NCBI GenBank assembly: GCA_007131745.1
Contig: SLPX01000204.1
Span: forward strand, 25,994 to 89,993
Length of the DNA: 64,000 nt
Direction: 5' to 3'
Source of the DNA: Myxococcales bacterium
GTDB taxonomy: Bacteria > Myxococcota > Polyangia > HGW-17 > SLPX01
Position numbers and translations under genes: made by a program. Below, piece after piece: positions 46,425-55,644 of the stretch. The notes below the pieces were generated by a model. It made no database searches and was not told the DNA's origin. It was given only the letters and a program-made list of their open reading frames with translations. Within the stretch, counting starts at the first letter, position 1, and every line of letters starts with the position of its first letter.

Positions 46425-49043
46425 TCAGCCGGAAGGCTTTCTACGGCTCATGCGGCCGAGGCAGGCTTGAGCGTCCCTGTTGATCTGCCAGACGCCTCTT
46501 ACCCGACGGGATGTTTCGTCATCGATAACCTTTTGTATTGCCTGTCCCATTTCTTCATTGTCTATGTGTCTTGAATCCGCGATGCGGTCAAGAGAGCGGA
46601 GAATGGCTTGTCTTACACTTACAGGGGCACCCTCATAGGCTCCGCTGAGGGTTCTTATCGCCATGTCTCTGTTGGCTGATTCTCTTCCGAGTATCCCAAG
46701 CATGTGAGCTGCTTTTTCCTGCCGCCGCCAATCCATTTCTTTCAATTCAACAGTTGGAAAACCTTCCTGGGCGCAATCCTGATCCGTGAAGCTGGAGAGG
46801 TTGTCGCCCTTAAGAGTAGCTATATAACAGTTGATGTCGTGCTTGCAGGTCTCCAGCACGGTAAGGCGCTTGGTCATTTGGCAAAGACGGCGCTCAATGG
46901 TCTCAATGGCTTTTTTACGCCGGGCTTTGACCATGTTTTCCGTCATGATCAGGTGTGGGTTTTTCAATATTTCGAGATCCATAGGATCATAGTAAGTCGT
47001 GCCTTCCTTCGGCATGGATTCCTCGGTTCTGTTCGGAGGCGTCAGGAAAATCTCGGGCTTGAGATTTTGCAGAAGGGGGAGCTCTTTCATGGTAGCTGCA
47101 CGCATTGCTTCCGATGCAAAATTCAATCTCATTTCCTGATCTCCATCCAGGCAGGTGTAAAACGTTTCCGCGTTACAAACACCCCATTCGTAGCATTTAG
47201 GTACACCAAGCCTTCGTTCTTCTTCTGTTGGAGATTCTTTGCACGCAGGCTCCTTGCTTTTGGTTTCCGGATCGGCACAGTACTCGTGCTGGTAATCCTT
47301 TACATCGTTGGGTTCAAAATAGCCGACGAGTTTTTTGACTTCAGGCAGCCAGAAATTCTCCCTGAAACGCTTGAAACATTCTTCCGCGGAATTGCCTTCG
47401 GCCTGGCATTCCTGCCATCGTTGATCCAGCTCGGGTTTTGCGGCAGGGCATTGCTTTTGTGCCGCCGCCCAGCCGGCGTGTTGGAACATTCGGTATTTGA
47501 AAGAATGGCCGATCCAACTCTGTACGGTTCCGATTCGGTCTATAAGGGTTCTCAGAAGCTCTTCATCGTGTGGTGCACGACCAATGGCTTCCGCAGCTTT
47601 CATCATGCTGCCTGGATCCCCGCTCCAGTTCAGGCTTCTTATCAACTCCGCCTTGAGACCTTCAACTTCGTCGATGTGGCCGAGATGGCCGACAGCGAAC
47701 AAAAACTCCATCCGGATGTTCATGTCGCGGCCGTAACCTTCGATTTGCATTCTTTGGTTTTGCACCCGCGGCAGCCATCGATCTTCCCTATCCATTTTTC
47801 GAAACCATTTTCTTTCGAGTGCCCTGCTACCGTAGTGTGCCAGCATTTCGGTCAATACCATGTTGTCTTTGCCGGGGTCTCCTATTTCCCTGAGGGCGAT
47901 AATGGAGTTCAGCTCCACCACGCCTGGTTCCTGTTCTTCCCACCTTTCGACCCGGCTCTCCCAGAATATGTCACAGATAAAAGAAACATCCGAAGGAACG
48001 TCGTCGGGACACGGGGGCATCTCTTTCAGTGCGCTCAGTCTTTCGTTCAAAGCGTCGATGGTGGATTGGTTCGCTTCTTTAGCTTTGTCATCCTCTTCGA
48101 GTTTCGCCAGAACGCGTGTCCATGGGTCACCTTTGACCAGCCATACAAGCGGTTTTACAGCCGGATGAGATCCATCGGCGGCTGCGGGAAGCTGGGCCAG
48201 AGCGACCACGGAATATGGATGGAAAGCGCGGCCTCGCCCCTTTCGAAAAAGAGAGGCGATGAGAGCCTGGACGGTTCTGGGGCTGTTGTCGCCAACATTT
48301 CCCAGAGAGCGCGCCGCGAAAATATTGACCATTGGATCCTGGATTTGCCCCTGTTGGAATCCGAAATCCAGAATCGTGGCGAGCAGTCGCCCTGCAACGG
48401 TTTTCTTTTCAGGCAGAGCTTCTATCAAGGGCGGCATAGCGTTGACCACCGCGTTTCTGATGAAGCTGCGTTGGTCCAGAGCTTCCAATACACCCGAGCC
48501 CTTTCCGGTTCGACAAATGCGATCTATCAATGCGCCGATGACGTTCATTGCTTCGCCTGGAACTTTTTTATCCTCGGCCAGTGCTCCAAGTCCACCGAGA
48601 GCCTTTGCGACCAGTCCTTCCTGTAAATCCACGTCGCCGTACTTATCCATGGTGTCATCTACATATTCCTGGATAATCCTTATATAGAGAGGAACGGCTT
48701 CTTCCGCTTCAAACATCATGAGATGTTCGAGGATCTCTTGGGTAGCTTCGTACCGGTCATTGATCTTGACATCAAAGGCCTTTACAAGGACGGGATTAAC
48801 CTTTTTGCGAAAAGCCTCCAGGCTCTTTGCCGACTCTTCACCAGCTGCACCCGGTCTTTCGGCGAGAGCCTTTGTCGTTTCATGAATGCGGTAGAGGTTA
48901 ACCAGTGATTCTCTTCTCTTAAAGGAACTGCTGTTAATTTGGGCAAGCCAAGTGTCTGGAGAGTCGGGGTCTGTCCAACAGCCGCCCAGCATGGTGCTGA
49001 GAATTGTCGCTATGGATGCGATAGCCACCAAGGGTCTAGTCAT
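46425..49043 (-). CDS. HEAT-repeat lipoprotein
   Basis: An 872-residue protein. The signal peptide ends in the lipobox MLGGC (Cys22), so it is a lipoprotein. Helical HEAT-like repeats cover most of the length (for example ALGGLGALAEDKKVPGEA, ARSLGNVGDNSPRTVQA, LLFAVGHLGHIDEVEG, AHMLGILGRES). A Cys-rich insert (CADPETKSKEPACKE... CYEWGVCNAETFYTC) lies around residues 595-640. It probably acts as an envelope scaffold. AAGGAG lies 8 bases before the ATG, and a strong promoter lies upstream. It is divergent from the SctL/SctN pair and leads the run with the FHA-sigma54 activator. Confidence 0.85.
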   Translation of the reverse strand: MTRPLVAIASIATILSTMLGGCWTDPDSPDTWLAQINSSSFKRRESLVNLYRIHETTKALAERPGAAGEESAKSLEAFRKKVNPVLVKAFDVKINDRYEATQEILEHLMMFEAEEAVPLYIRIIQEYVDDTMDKYGDVDLQEGLVAKALGGLGALAEDKKVPGEAMNVIGALIDRICRTGKGSGVLEALDQRSFIRNAVVNAMPPLIEALPEKKTVAGRLLATILDFGFQQGQIQDPMVNIFAARSLGNVGDNSPRTVQALIASLFRKGRGRAFHPYSVVALAQLPAAADGSHPAVKPLVWLVKGDPWTRVLAKLEEDDKAKEANQSTIDALNERLSALKEMPPCPDDVPSDVSFICDIFWESRVERWEEQEPGVVELNSIIALREIGDPGKDNMVLTEMLAHYGSRALERKWFRKMDREDRWLPRVQNQRMQIEGYGRDMNIRMEFLFAVGHLGHIDEVEGLKAELIRSLNWSGDPGSMMKAAEAIGRAPHDEELLRTLIDRIGTVQSWIGHSFKYRMFQHAGWAAAQKQCPAAKPELDQRWQECQAEGNSAEECFKRFRENFWLPEVKKLVGYFEPNDVKDYQHEYCADPETKSKEPACKESPTEEERRLGVPKCYEWGVCNAETFYTCLDGDQEMRLNFASEAMRAATMKELPLLQNLKPEIFLTPPNRTEESMPKEGTTYYDPMDLEILKNPHLIMTENMVKARRKKAIETIERRLCQMTKRLTVLETCKHDINCYIATLKGDNLSSFTDQDCAQEGFPTVELKEMDWRRQEKAAHMLGILGRESANRDMAIRTLSGAYEGAPVSVRQAILRSLDRIADSRHIDNEEMGQAIQKVIDDETSRRVRGVWQINRDAQACLGRMSRRKPSG

Positions 49044-49088
49044 TTCCTTGCTCCTTACTGTTTATTCCAATGAAGGAATTTTTGTCGC

Positions 49089-49118
49089 AGTATAGATTTT
49101 CCAAGTCCCTTGTGTCAA
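49089..49118 (-). promoter_or_regulatory. Sigma70-type promoter of the HEAT lipoprotein gene
   Basis: On the minus strand a perfect TTGACA (49113-49118), an 18-base spacer and TATACT (49089-49094, 5 of 6). The -10 box is 45 bases from the ATG at 49043. Confidence 0.55.
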
Positions 49119-49214
49119 GGAATCGCGACCGGTATTTTATTATGCACCAAAAGGTGGAAAATTCTCAGAAAATCAGGGATTCTGGACAGGAAAGATCAGG
49201 AGACGAAAAGGGCT

Positions 49215-49844
49215 ATGTGCGATAAAAAAACAGGACGGGTAGTTCGGGGAGTGGTTTTGAAGAACAAGACCGCAATGATTTCCCGAAGAATTTTTCAGGC
49301 GGAATTGGATGGGCGGCGGATAATTGAAAACGCTGAAGAAAAGGCAAAACAAATAATTGCCGATGCCCTTGAAAAAAAAGAAGAAATAGAAAAACAGGGC
49401 CGGCTTGAAGGGATTGAGGCAGGGAAAGCGGAAATGGTAGGAGTTCTTTCCCGCGTCGCCGCGGAAGCTGAAAAACTGAGACAAAACGCGGCCGATCGGA
49501 TGATAGAACTTGCAGTGCAGATAGCCCGGAAAATACTTGAAGAGGAATTGACAACCAGCCCGGAAAAAATCCGTTTGTTGGCGCGAAAAGCGCTGAAGGG
49601 GGCAAAATGGGCGCAAAGTGTCAAGATAAAGGCGAATCCGAAAGATCTCGAAATGCTTGAAAATTCAAGAGGCGAATTCATGTCTTTGTTATCGAGCGTG
49701 AATGAATTGTCCATTGTGGGGGACTCCGAAGTGCCTATCGGGGGGTGTGTTGTCGAAACGGAAGAAGGTGAAATGGACGCCACCCTTGAGACACAGGTTT
49801 CCGCTATGTACCAAGCATTGAAAAAGGAGCTGAATAATGAATGA
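49215..49844 (+). CDS. sctL: SctL/FliH-like stator protein of a type III export ATPase
   Basis: About 209 residues from the ATG at 49215, with AAGGG close upstream and AGGAG further away. The N-terminal half is a charged coiled coil (about 25-95) of the FliH/SctL and V-ATPase E-subunit type. The C-terminal half has the QIARKILEEEL helix, the KIKANPKDLE strand, and the GGCVVETEEGEMDATLETQ motif typical of SctL/HrpE/YscL. It should bind and restrain the ATPase encoded next. The genes overlap by 8 bases. No other export-apparatus gene is near. FliH of a flagellum is the alternative reading. Confidence 0.85.
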   Translation: MCDKKTGRVVRGVVLKNKTAMISRRIFQAELDGRRIIENAEEKAKQIIADALEKKEEIEKQGRLEGIEAGKAEMVGVLSRVAAEAEKLRQNAADRMIELAVQIARKILEEELTTSPEKIRLLARKALKGAKWAQSVKIKANPKDLEMLENSRGEFMSLLSSVNELSIVGDSEVPIGGCVVETEEGEMDATLETQVSAMYQALKKELNNE

Positions 49845-51162
49845 GGGAGATCCATTCGATCGCGTTGCAAGGGCGGCGACGTTTTTGAAGGAAACGGATA
49901 CATTGAAGACCAAGGGGAGGATCGTGGAGATCTTGGGGCTAATGCTCAAAGCGACTGTTCCGGGTGTGAAAACCGGGGATCTTGTAGAGGTCCGGCGCGG
50001 CGATGGCGCTTTTCTCACAGCGGAAATCGTAGGTTTCAGGGGAGGCAGCGCAGTATTGGCGCCCTTGGGGGAAGTGACGGGAGTCGGACCCGACAGCGAA
50101 GTGGTTCCGGTTAACCGAAAGCTTAGCCTGCGTTGCGGGTTCGGCTTGATTGGCAGGGTGTTGGATGGATTGGGGAAACCGGTGGATGGAAAGGGAACCA
50201 TTCAAGGTCCGACGGAGGTTTGGGATGTAGATCGTGCTGCACCGGATCCTCTCAGCCGCCCCCGGATTACCAAGCCTCTGTCCATGGGGGTTCGCGCTTT
50301 GGATGGTTTGTTGACGGTCGGCGAAGGACAGCGCGTGGGTCTTTTTGCCGGATCGGGGGTTGGAAAATCAACCTTGCTCGGACAAATAGCGAGAAACACG
50401 GAAGCCGAAGTAAATGTTATTTGCTTGGTGGGGGAGCGGGGAAGGGAGGTAAGAGAATTTTTGGAAGATTCTTTGGAAGATGAGGGAATGCAAAGATCGG
50501 TTGTTGTATGCGCAACCAGCGATACGCCCGGTCAAATAAGGCTCAAATGTCCGTTGGTGGCCACGGCTGTGGCCGAATATTTCAGGGCTAAAGGCAAAAA
50601 GGTTCTTTTTTTACTGGATTCGGTGACTCGTTACGCCCGTGCACTTCGGGAAGTTGGACTTGCTGCAGGAGAGCCGCCCGCGAGGAGAGGATATCCTCCC
50701 AGTGTTTTTGCCGCTTTGCCGCGGCTTTTGGAACGCACCGGTATGGCCCGCGAGGGATCTGTAACCGCTATTTATACCGTTTTGGTTGAGGGCGGAGACA
50801 TGGAAGAGCCGATAGCCGACGAGGTGAGAGGCATTTTGGACGGACATGTCGTTTTGAGCAGGGAGTTGGCCGCGCGGAATCATTATCCTGCAATAGATGT
50901 TCTTAACAGTCTCTCCCGGGTAATGAATGCTGTTGCGGATGAGCGGCATGTCAGAAACGCCGGCGTATTCCGATCTCTTCTGGCTGCTTATGAGTCCAAC
51001 CGCGACCTGATCACTCTGGGTGCCTACAAGAAGGGAAGCGATCCGTCGGTGGACGAAGCCTTGGAAAAGCTGCAAGATATAACAGCTTTTTTGCAACAGT
51101 CCACCGGGGAGGAGGCTTTGATGAGTGACACAGTCAACCGGTTATCCGCCATTGTCGGTTGA
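49837..51162 (+). CDS. sctN: SctN/FliI-family type III secretion ATPase
   Basis: A 441-residue export ATPase of normal length. Walker A GSGVGKST is at residues 172-179. GERGREVREF, LLDSVTRYARALRE and GYPPSVFAALPRL are family motifs. It hexamerises at the cytoplasmic base of a type III secretion system or flagellum to unfold and feed substrates. The sequence around ATSDTPGQ and LAAGEPPARRGYPP fits SctN slightly better than FliI, but flagellar origin cannot be excluded. It overlaps sctL by 8 bases at its start and the convergent peptidase gene by 21 bases at its end. Confidence 0.9.
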   Translation: MNEGDPFDRVARAATFLKETDTLKTKGRIVEILGLMLKATVPGVKTGDLVEVRRGDGAFLTAEIVGFRGGSAVLAPLGEVTGVGPDSEVVPVNRKLSLRCGFGLIGRVLDGLGKPVDGKGTIQGPTEVWDVDRAAPDPLSRPRITKPLSMGVRALDGLLTVGEGQRVGLFAGSGVGKSTLLGQIARNTEAEVNVICLVGERGREVREFLEDSLEDEGMQRSVVVCATSDTPGQIRLKCPLVATAVAEYFRAKGKKVLFLLDSVTRYARALREVGLAAGEPPARRGYPPSVFAALPRLLERTGMAREGSVTAIYTVLVEGGDMEEPIADEVRGILDGHVVLSRELAARNHYPAIDVLNSLSRVMNAVADERHVRNAGVFRSLLAAYESNRDLITLGAYKKGSDPSVDEALEKLQDITAFLQQSTGEEALMSDTVNRLSAIVG

Positions 51163-52395
51163 TTCCGGGTTTTCATCATCAGTTAACCGGCCTTTCATCC
51201 ACCACGGTAAAGCCATCAAAATTCCGATGGCCGTACCCGTGATAGCGAAGACAACGAAAGTTCTGGTGTTGGGAAAAAGGGGTCCAAGAAGCCCCGATGC
51301 TAGAAAAGTCATCCCGAGTCCGGCCAGAAACCAAATCAGAGAGGGCCGGTAATCCTGGTTCTTTTCTTCTTGCGGGCGATCATCTGTTTGGGGATATGAC
51401 GGGAGGATCATATCGGCGTCATCAGGCATGGCGCTTATCCTGATTCTTTGAGTGCGTTTCTTTTTCATGTAGCCGAGCACCAAGAGAAGGGCTGCAAGAA
51501 TCCAGAGAATGAGTCCTGAGGTAACCAGGGGAACCACCAATGTTCTGTACCGCCAGTCTCTGCGCCATCGATTTTCCATGGAGTCCAGTGAAACACCGTA
51601 GATCCGTTTGACCGCCGCGTGGAAAGGGGCGCCCCGGCTTAGAAGTTTTATAAGGGAATGGAAATCCTCGGGTGAGCCGCTCGAATACAGAAAAGAAACA
51701 AATGAGCGACTTTGGCTGTATGCGGCGGATGCTTGCCTGTGATTGCGGGGAAACCTTTGTTCAAGTTCGCCCAGGGGAAGGGTGGAAGGACTGAAATCAA
51801 CGGAGAGAGGATCGGTGCGGCCGGCCGTAAGGTCCGCAACACCCTCGACAAACCATTTGGGCAATCGCCGATACCCGGTTGCGTGTGCCAGAGATACATG
51901 TGAATACTCGTGAGACAGCAAGGCGAAACGCGCGGACAGAGAATGGGTTTCCGAAGGACCCATCACAATGTATTGAATTCGCGGAAACGCCACTGCAGCG
52001 GCCCAGTATGGGATTTTTACACCTTGGGGCAACAGAGAATGAAACCGGGAACGCGTTGCGCTCAGGGATACAGTGGTTTTCGGAGGAGGCTCGGTTCCAA
52101 GAATGCGGACTGTTTCGGCCTCAAGCAGATGACCTTTTTTTGCGAGTGCATGGGCCTGATCCTCTAAAGAATGGGGATAACGAAAACAAAACCGACCTCT
52201 GCATTCTTCAGTGTAATCAGGTGGAAGGACCGGAATTTTTCCCGGCTTTCGATCTGAAACAGGATCTACGTGAACGCTTTGAGTTTTCTTATCGTGTGGT
52301 GAGTGAATCCTTTGGTTTGACGCAAAGGCGCAAACAGCCTGTAAAAGACAATATAAAAAGAGAGTTTTCGGAAGAATAAAAAACATTTGGCTCAA
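51142..52395 (-). CDS. Membrane-bound gluzincin peptidase (peptidase MA-like)
   Basis: A 417-residue protein. A signal peptide (about 1-26) precedes the extracytoplasmic peptidase domain, which carries HEYSH (H162-H166) with a likely third zinc ligand E184 in WFVEGVADL, the MA-like gluzincin arrangement. A Trp/Arg-rich stretch is followed by transmembrane segments at about 290-312, 354-374 and 379-397. It would cleave proteins outside the membrane. The start (TTG at 52395) lies in a 4-base overlap with the preceding TPR protein gene; an ATG at 52386 is an alternative. It is the last gene of the HxsB-like operon, so it may process or export the product of that pathway. The 3' end overlaps sctN. 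Confidence 0.83.
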   Translation of the reverse strand: MSQMFFILPKTLFLYCLLQAVCAFASNQRIHSPHDKKTQSVHVDPVSDRKPGKIPVLPPDYTEECRGRFCFRYPHSLEDQAHALAKKGHLLEAETVRILGTEPPPKTTVSLSATRSRFHSLLPQGVKIPYWAAAVAFPRIQYIVMGPSETHSLSARFALLSHEYSHVSLAHATGYRRLPKWFVEGVADLTAGRTDPLSVDFSPSTLPLGELEQRFPRNHRQASAAYSQSRSFVSFLYSSGSPEDFHSLIKLLSRGAPFHAAVKRIYGVSLDSMENRWRRDWRYRTLVVPLVTSGLILWILAALLLVLGYMKKKRTQRIRISAMPDDADMILPSYPQTDDRPQEEKNQDYRPSLIWFLAGLGMTFLASGLLGPLFPNTRTFVVFAITGTAIGILMALPWWMKGRLTDDENPESTDNGG

Positions 52396-53750
52396 GGCCG
52401 TTGAACCTTGATTTCAACCCGGCTTTCGGGGTCTTTTCTGACTGCAAACACGACGGTGACGATTCCGACAACGCCCAGTGCAGTCCAGAAATACCAGCGC
52501 TTCCACACCGGAACGGGTTTCTTTTTTTTCGGAGGCAGGGTTTTCTTTTCGGTTACCTTTACTGCTGCTTTGCGTTTGCTTTTTTTCAAATCGATGGGTT
52601 TAGGAGCAAGACTTTTTGCAACCGCGGTCGCCCAAAGGGAAAGGTTTTCGCTGTGTTCGACACTGACGGAGGGAATAACTTCAAACGACAAAGGCAGAAG
52701 TTTTTTCTTTTTGGCTTCAAATATTTGAAGAATAATCGTCTCTTTTTTTCTTCTTGCCAGTATAAGCCTGTCAGCGCCGGTTTTTTCCGCCAATGACAAC
52801 ATGTCTTTTTCTCCGGGAACAGTGGGTTTTGACAACCATTCGCCCACGGTGTTGCGGACATCTTGATGCGGATCTTCGGCCAAAGGAGACATGCCTGCAA
52901 CGATGTAGACTTCGTCCCGACCAGGTTGAATTTTTGTATAAAACTTTTTGTGGCCGGGCGCTTCCACGACAACGTGTAAAAGACCGGTATGAGAAATCAG
53001 TGTCCATAATGCATTGTTGTCATCGACCGTTTGGGCGTCGTCTTCAAGAAGCTTGAAGTTTACGTAAACCGACGCTTCTTTTGGGGCGCGGATTTTTAGA
53101 GGTCGTTTTTGTGGCCTTTTCTTCGGCAAGATTTTTTTCCAAAGCGAAGACGGGATAGTCTGGGGGTAGGCGCCTGCCACAACGTAATGAAGAATCTCAG
53201 CGTACTCCCGCATTTGTTCCTCTTGCCCAATCGAATTCATGGAGAGGATCAGGTATGATAAGGTGGAGGCAAGGCCTTCGCTGCCTTTTTCTTGGCCTAC
53301 ATGTTCGAGAAAAATCGATTTAGCGCGTTTCAATACGTCTATCGCTTCCTCGAATTTGAGTTCTCCATAAAGAGCCCGGCCTTTTGTAAGCTTGTTATCA
53401 GCTTTTTCGAAACTACCGTCAAAAGGAGCGGACAAGAGAGCATTCCTCAAATCTTCTTTGTCGAGACCTTTTCCAAGAGAAGTTTTGTCCAGAATTTCAT
53501 ATAGAAGGTGAAGATTTTTTCTCGTCGAGGAATCCGGCGAAACAGTGTTTATAATTGCAAAAGTCCCCGGCAAAGTCGCTTTGCGGCAAGGCGGCTTTTC
53601 TTCTTTGCTCATTGTGCCGGACGGAGAGGTTTTTTTTGTGGATGGTTTTGCTTCTGTTTTCTCCAGGGGGAGGTTTTCGGCCGAAGCCTGAATAGGTCTC
53701 CAAAAAACCAAAGCGGCCATTACAATGAAAACTTTTTTAAATTCACGCAA
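52392..53750 (-). CDS. TPR/PEGA-like membrane protein in the HxsB-like operon
   Basis: A 452-residue protein. It has a signal peptide (MREFKKVFIVMAALVFW, cut near ASAE), a Lys/Pro-rich linker, and a helical TPR-like part (about 110-205). A PEGA-like beta domain follows (about 215-275, with VYVNFKLLEDD and VVVEAPGHKKFYTKI), then a domain resembling a nucleotide- or effector-binding fold (DRLILARRKKETIIL). The Lys-rich stretch and one transmembrane helix (WYFWTALGVVGIVTVVFAV) end the protein. Such architectures are common in myxobacterial envelope proteins. The TTG at 53750 is the first start of the frame; an ATG at 53720 would cut the signal peptide. It follows the radical SAM gene by 56 bases. 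Confidence 0.7.
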   Translation of the reverse strand: MREFKKVFIVMAALVFWRPIQASAENLPLEKTEAKPSTKKTSPSGTMSKEEKPPCRKATLPGTFAIINTVSPDSSTRKNLHLLYEILDKTSLGKGLDKEDLRNALLSAPFDGSFEKADNKLTKGRALYGELKFEEAIDVLKRAKSIFLEHVGQEKGSEGLASTLSYLILSMNSIGQEEQMREYAEILHYVVAGAYPQTIPSSLWKKILPKKRPQKRPLKIRAPKEASVYVNFKLLEDDAQTVDDNNALWTLISHTGLLHVVVEAPGHKKFYTKIQPGRDEVYIVAGMSPLAEDPHQDVRNTVGEWLSKPTVPGEKDMLSLAEKTGADRLILARRKKETIILQIFEAKKKKLLPLSFEVIPSVSVEHSENLSLWATAVAKSLAPKPIDLKKSKRKAAVKVTEKKTLPPKKKKPVPVWKRWYFWTALGVVGIVTVVFAVRKDPESRVEIKVQRP

Positions 53751-53806
53751 GATGCTTCATGCCTTTCCTGCCATAAAAGGTTACATGTTCCGGGCTCGTA
53801 TCTTTT

Positions 53807-55333
53807 TTACCCCCGACGGCCGCCCGTGTAAATGGAAGATCTGTCCTTGTGTATCGTCCATCTTTCAAAGATAGGTTTCACCGATTCTTCGTCTTCAGCG
53901 AGATGTCTAAAAAGAATGTCCAGGATTCCTTTTTGGATTAAGCAACGATTGCACTGCGGAACGTGAGGAAACAAATCTCCCTGCGTAATGTAGGAATAAA
54001 CGGGACATACTCCACAATAAGGCTGATACGCGCAATCCGTGCATCCGGGTAATCCTTCAAGACAGGATGCCAAGCAGACGGATCGCACTCCCGGGTGACG
54101 TATAATTTCTTCGTAGCTTGATTCGTATACATTGCCGATGCAAAACATGTCATCGCCCATCGATCCGACCATTCTGCCTTCATCACATATATAAACTTTG
54201 CCGTCGTAGTTGTACGCAAGCTGGCCTATTCCAGCCCCGCACGGTGAGCGAAGGTCCATGTAATTGGAATCCCTGTCGGTAAGGATTGCGGTCAGAAACA
54301 GAGAGGCTGTTTTTTCAAGGATTTCAACGCCTTTTCGGTTCAGATCAAGAATGTGCTCAAACGCTTCTTCATAAAAATCAAGAAACTGTTCCGCCGAATA
54401 GTTTTGTTTTTTCCAAGCTTTTTCGGCAAAACCGAAGGGCTGAAGTGGCCGTAAATGAATGACTTTTTGACCTCGCTTGACATATTCATCCACAACATCT
54501 CGGCCCCGTTTAAGGGTATCTTTGGTCACGGTCAAAATTGTCCCGACATTGGCCAGGTCCGGATCCAATCCCTGGCTTGCGTATGCTTCATTTATCTTAT
54601 CCATCCAGCGAATGGCATGTTCGTAACTTCCGGGCTTTTTTCGGGGGCGGTTTGCATCATGAAGATCCCTTGGGCCGTCAAGGGATGTGCATATCTGTAC
54701 TCGGTTGTCCAACAGGAAACGCAGCTTTTTTTCATCCATGAGCGAAAGGCTGGTTACGATTGTAAAATAAACGGTTTTTCCCGACCCGATCGCCCGGGCT
54801 TCTTTTACGATCTGCTCCACCCTTTCAAAATTGGCCAGTGGTTCACCTCCCTGAAACTCTATTGTCAAAGATGGGGAGGGGGAGGAAACCGCTGTTTTTA
54901 GGGCCAGGGAGGCTGTTTCCGGCGACATGTCAAAGCCGTCTGCATTCATGGGTCGCCTGCCGGCTTGGCAATAAATGCAACGGTGATCGCATCGGAGCGT
55001 TAAGACAAAAATGTGGAGCAAAGGACCCTTGAAAAGGTGCAGATTTCTACTCCGGTAGACATCTTCCCATTTGTCTCTTTCACCCTGATTTTCTATGAAT
55101 CCCTTGTCCTTTAATTGAGCATGCAAGAGATGGGAGGGATCGAGACGTGATGATTGCAGATGCTCAAAGTCTTTTTTTGAGACAAACAGGTATCGACCCC
55201 AGTCGTTTGTCAGTAGGTACTGGTCTTTTATCTTCCGAAATCTGAAGTGACCAAGTCCGGAAAGAGAAAATGCTGACTTTTTGATTCGTGAAACCGGCAT
55301 GGATAAAGTTTTTTTACACGCGGGCATTGTCAC
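53807..55333 (-). CDS. hxsB: HxsB-like radical SAM/SPASM maturase
   Basis: A 508-residue radical SAM enzyme. The CxxxCxxC cluster motif is C115, C119, C122, followed by the FQGGEPLANF glycine-rich motif. The C-terminal SPASM region has Cys at 420, 424, 431, 434, 440, 443, 461 and 464. The stretches LLTNDWGRYLFVS, GFDMSPETASLAL and CTSLDGPRDLHDANRP match HxsB, the maturase of His-Xaa-Ser systems that modify ribosomal peptides. In known systems HxsB works with a second enzyme HxsC and partner HxsD. Here HxsC is absent. The gene overlaps the upstream small gene by 4 bases. The substrate is not identified. Confidence 0.9.
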   Translation of the reverse strand: MTMPACKKTLSMPVSRIKKSAFSLSGLGHFRFRKIKDQYLLTNDWGRYLFVSKKDFEHLQSSRLDPSHLLHAQLKDKGFIENQGERDKWEDVYRSRNLHLFKGPLLHIFVLTLRCDHRCIYCQAGRRPMNADGFDMSPETASLALKTAVSSPSPSLTIEFQGGEPLANFERVEQIVKEARAIGSGKTVYFTIVTSLSLMDEKKLRFLLDNRVQICTSLDGPRDLHDANRPRKKPGSYEHAIRWMDKINEAYASQGLDPDLANVGTILTVTKDTLKRGRDVVDEYVKRGQKVIHLRPLQPFGFAEKAWKKQNYSAEQFLDFYEEAFEHILDLNRKGVEILEKTASLFLTAILTDRDSNYMDLRSPCGAGIGQLAYNYDGKVYICDEGRMVGSMGDDMFCIGNVYESSYEEIIRHPGVRSVCLASCLEGLPGCTDCAYQPYCGVCPVYSYITQGDLFPHVPQCNRCLIQKGILDILFRHLAEDEESVKPIFERWTIHKDRSSIYTGGRRG

Positions 55334-55644
55334 TTCCGTTTTTGTTGGATCGAAAAGAAAAGCGCGTGGTTTACGAAAGATCCTGTGATTTCTTTCAATA
55401 ACTCGGGATCGGAATCCGGATCCGTGCAGGAAACGGTGACCGCATGATAAGGATTTCCGGATTTTACAACAATATCGGCGGTGGATCTGAAGGCCTCAAT
55501 CGCTTGTTTCAATGCCTTAAGTCGGTAGATCCGCCGATGAAAGGAGATCTGACAAACCCTTGGGCAAGTTTCCATCAACCAAGGCAATGTTCCTCTTTTT
55601 AGCTCGTAGAATCCCTTGTTTTTAAATTGAAACGATAAGCTCAT
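55330..55644 (-). CDS. Divergent HxsD-like small partner protein
   Basis: A 104-residue protein. The central part FHRRIYRLKALKQAIEAF and the C-terminal ITGSFVNHALFFSIQQK match the helix-strand-helix pattern of HxsD, and align with the neighbouring upstream protein (MDAVYGACHRF and AGEFANELLHQSLRLRI). This suggests a duplicated and diverged HxsD. HxsD is probably a peptide-recognition or scaffold partner of the maturase. It overlaps both neighbours by 4 bases, so the three genes form one translational unit. It could also be the substrate-carrying protein itself; no His-Xaa-Ser repeat is present. Confidence 0.7.
   Translation of the reverse strand: MSLSFQFKNKGFYELKRGTLPWLMETCPRVCQISFHRRIYRLKALKQAIEAFRSTADIVVKSGNPYHAVTVSCTDPDSDPELLKEITGSFVNHALFFSIQQKRK

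Noticed and set aside
46704..48626. Long open frame (640 codons) opposite the HEAT lipoprotein gene
   Set aside because: It lies fully antisense to a strongly supported lipoprotein gene. Its product is Phe/Arg/His-rich without family motifs, and it has no ribosome binding site.
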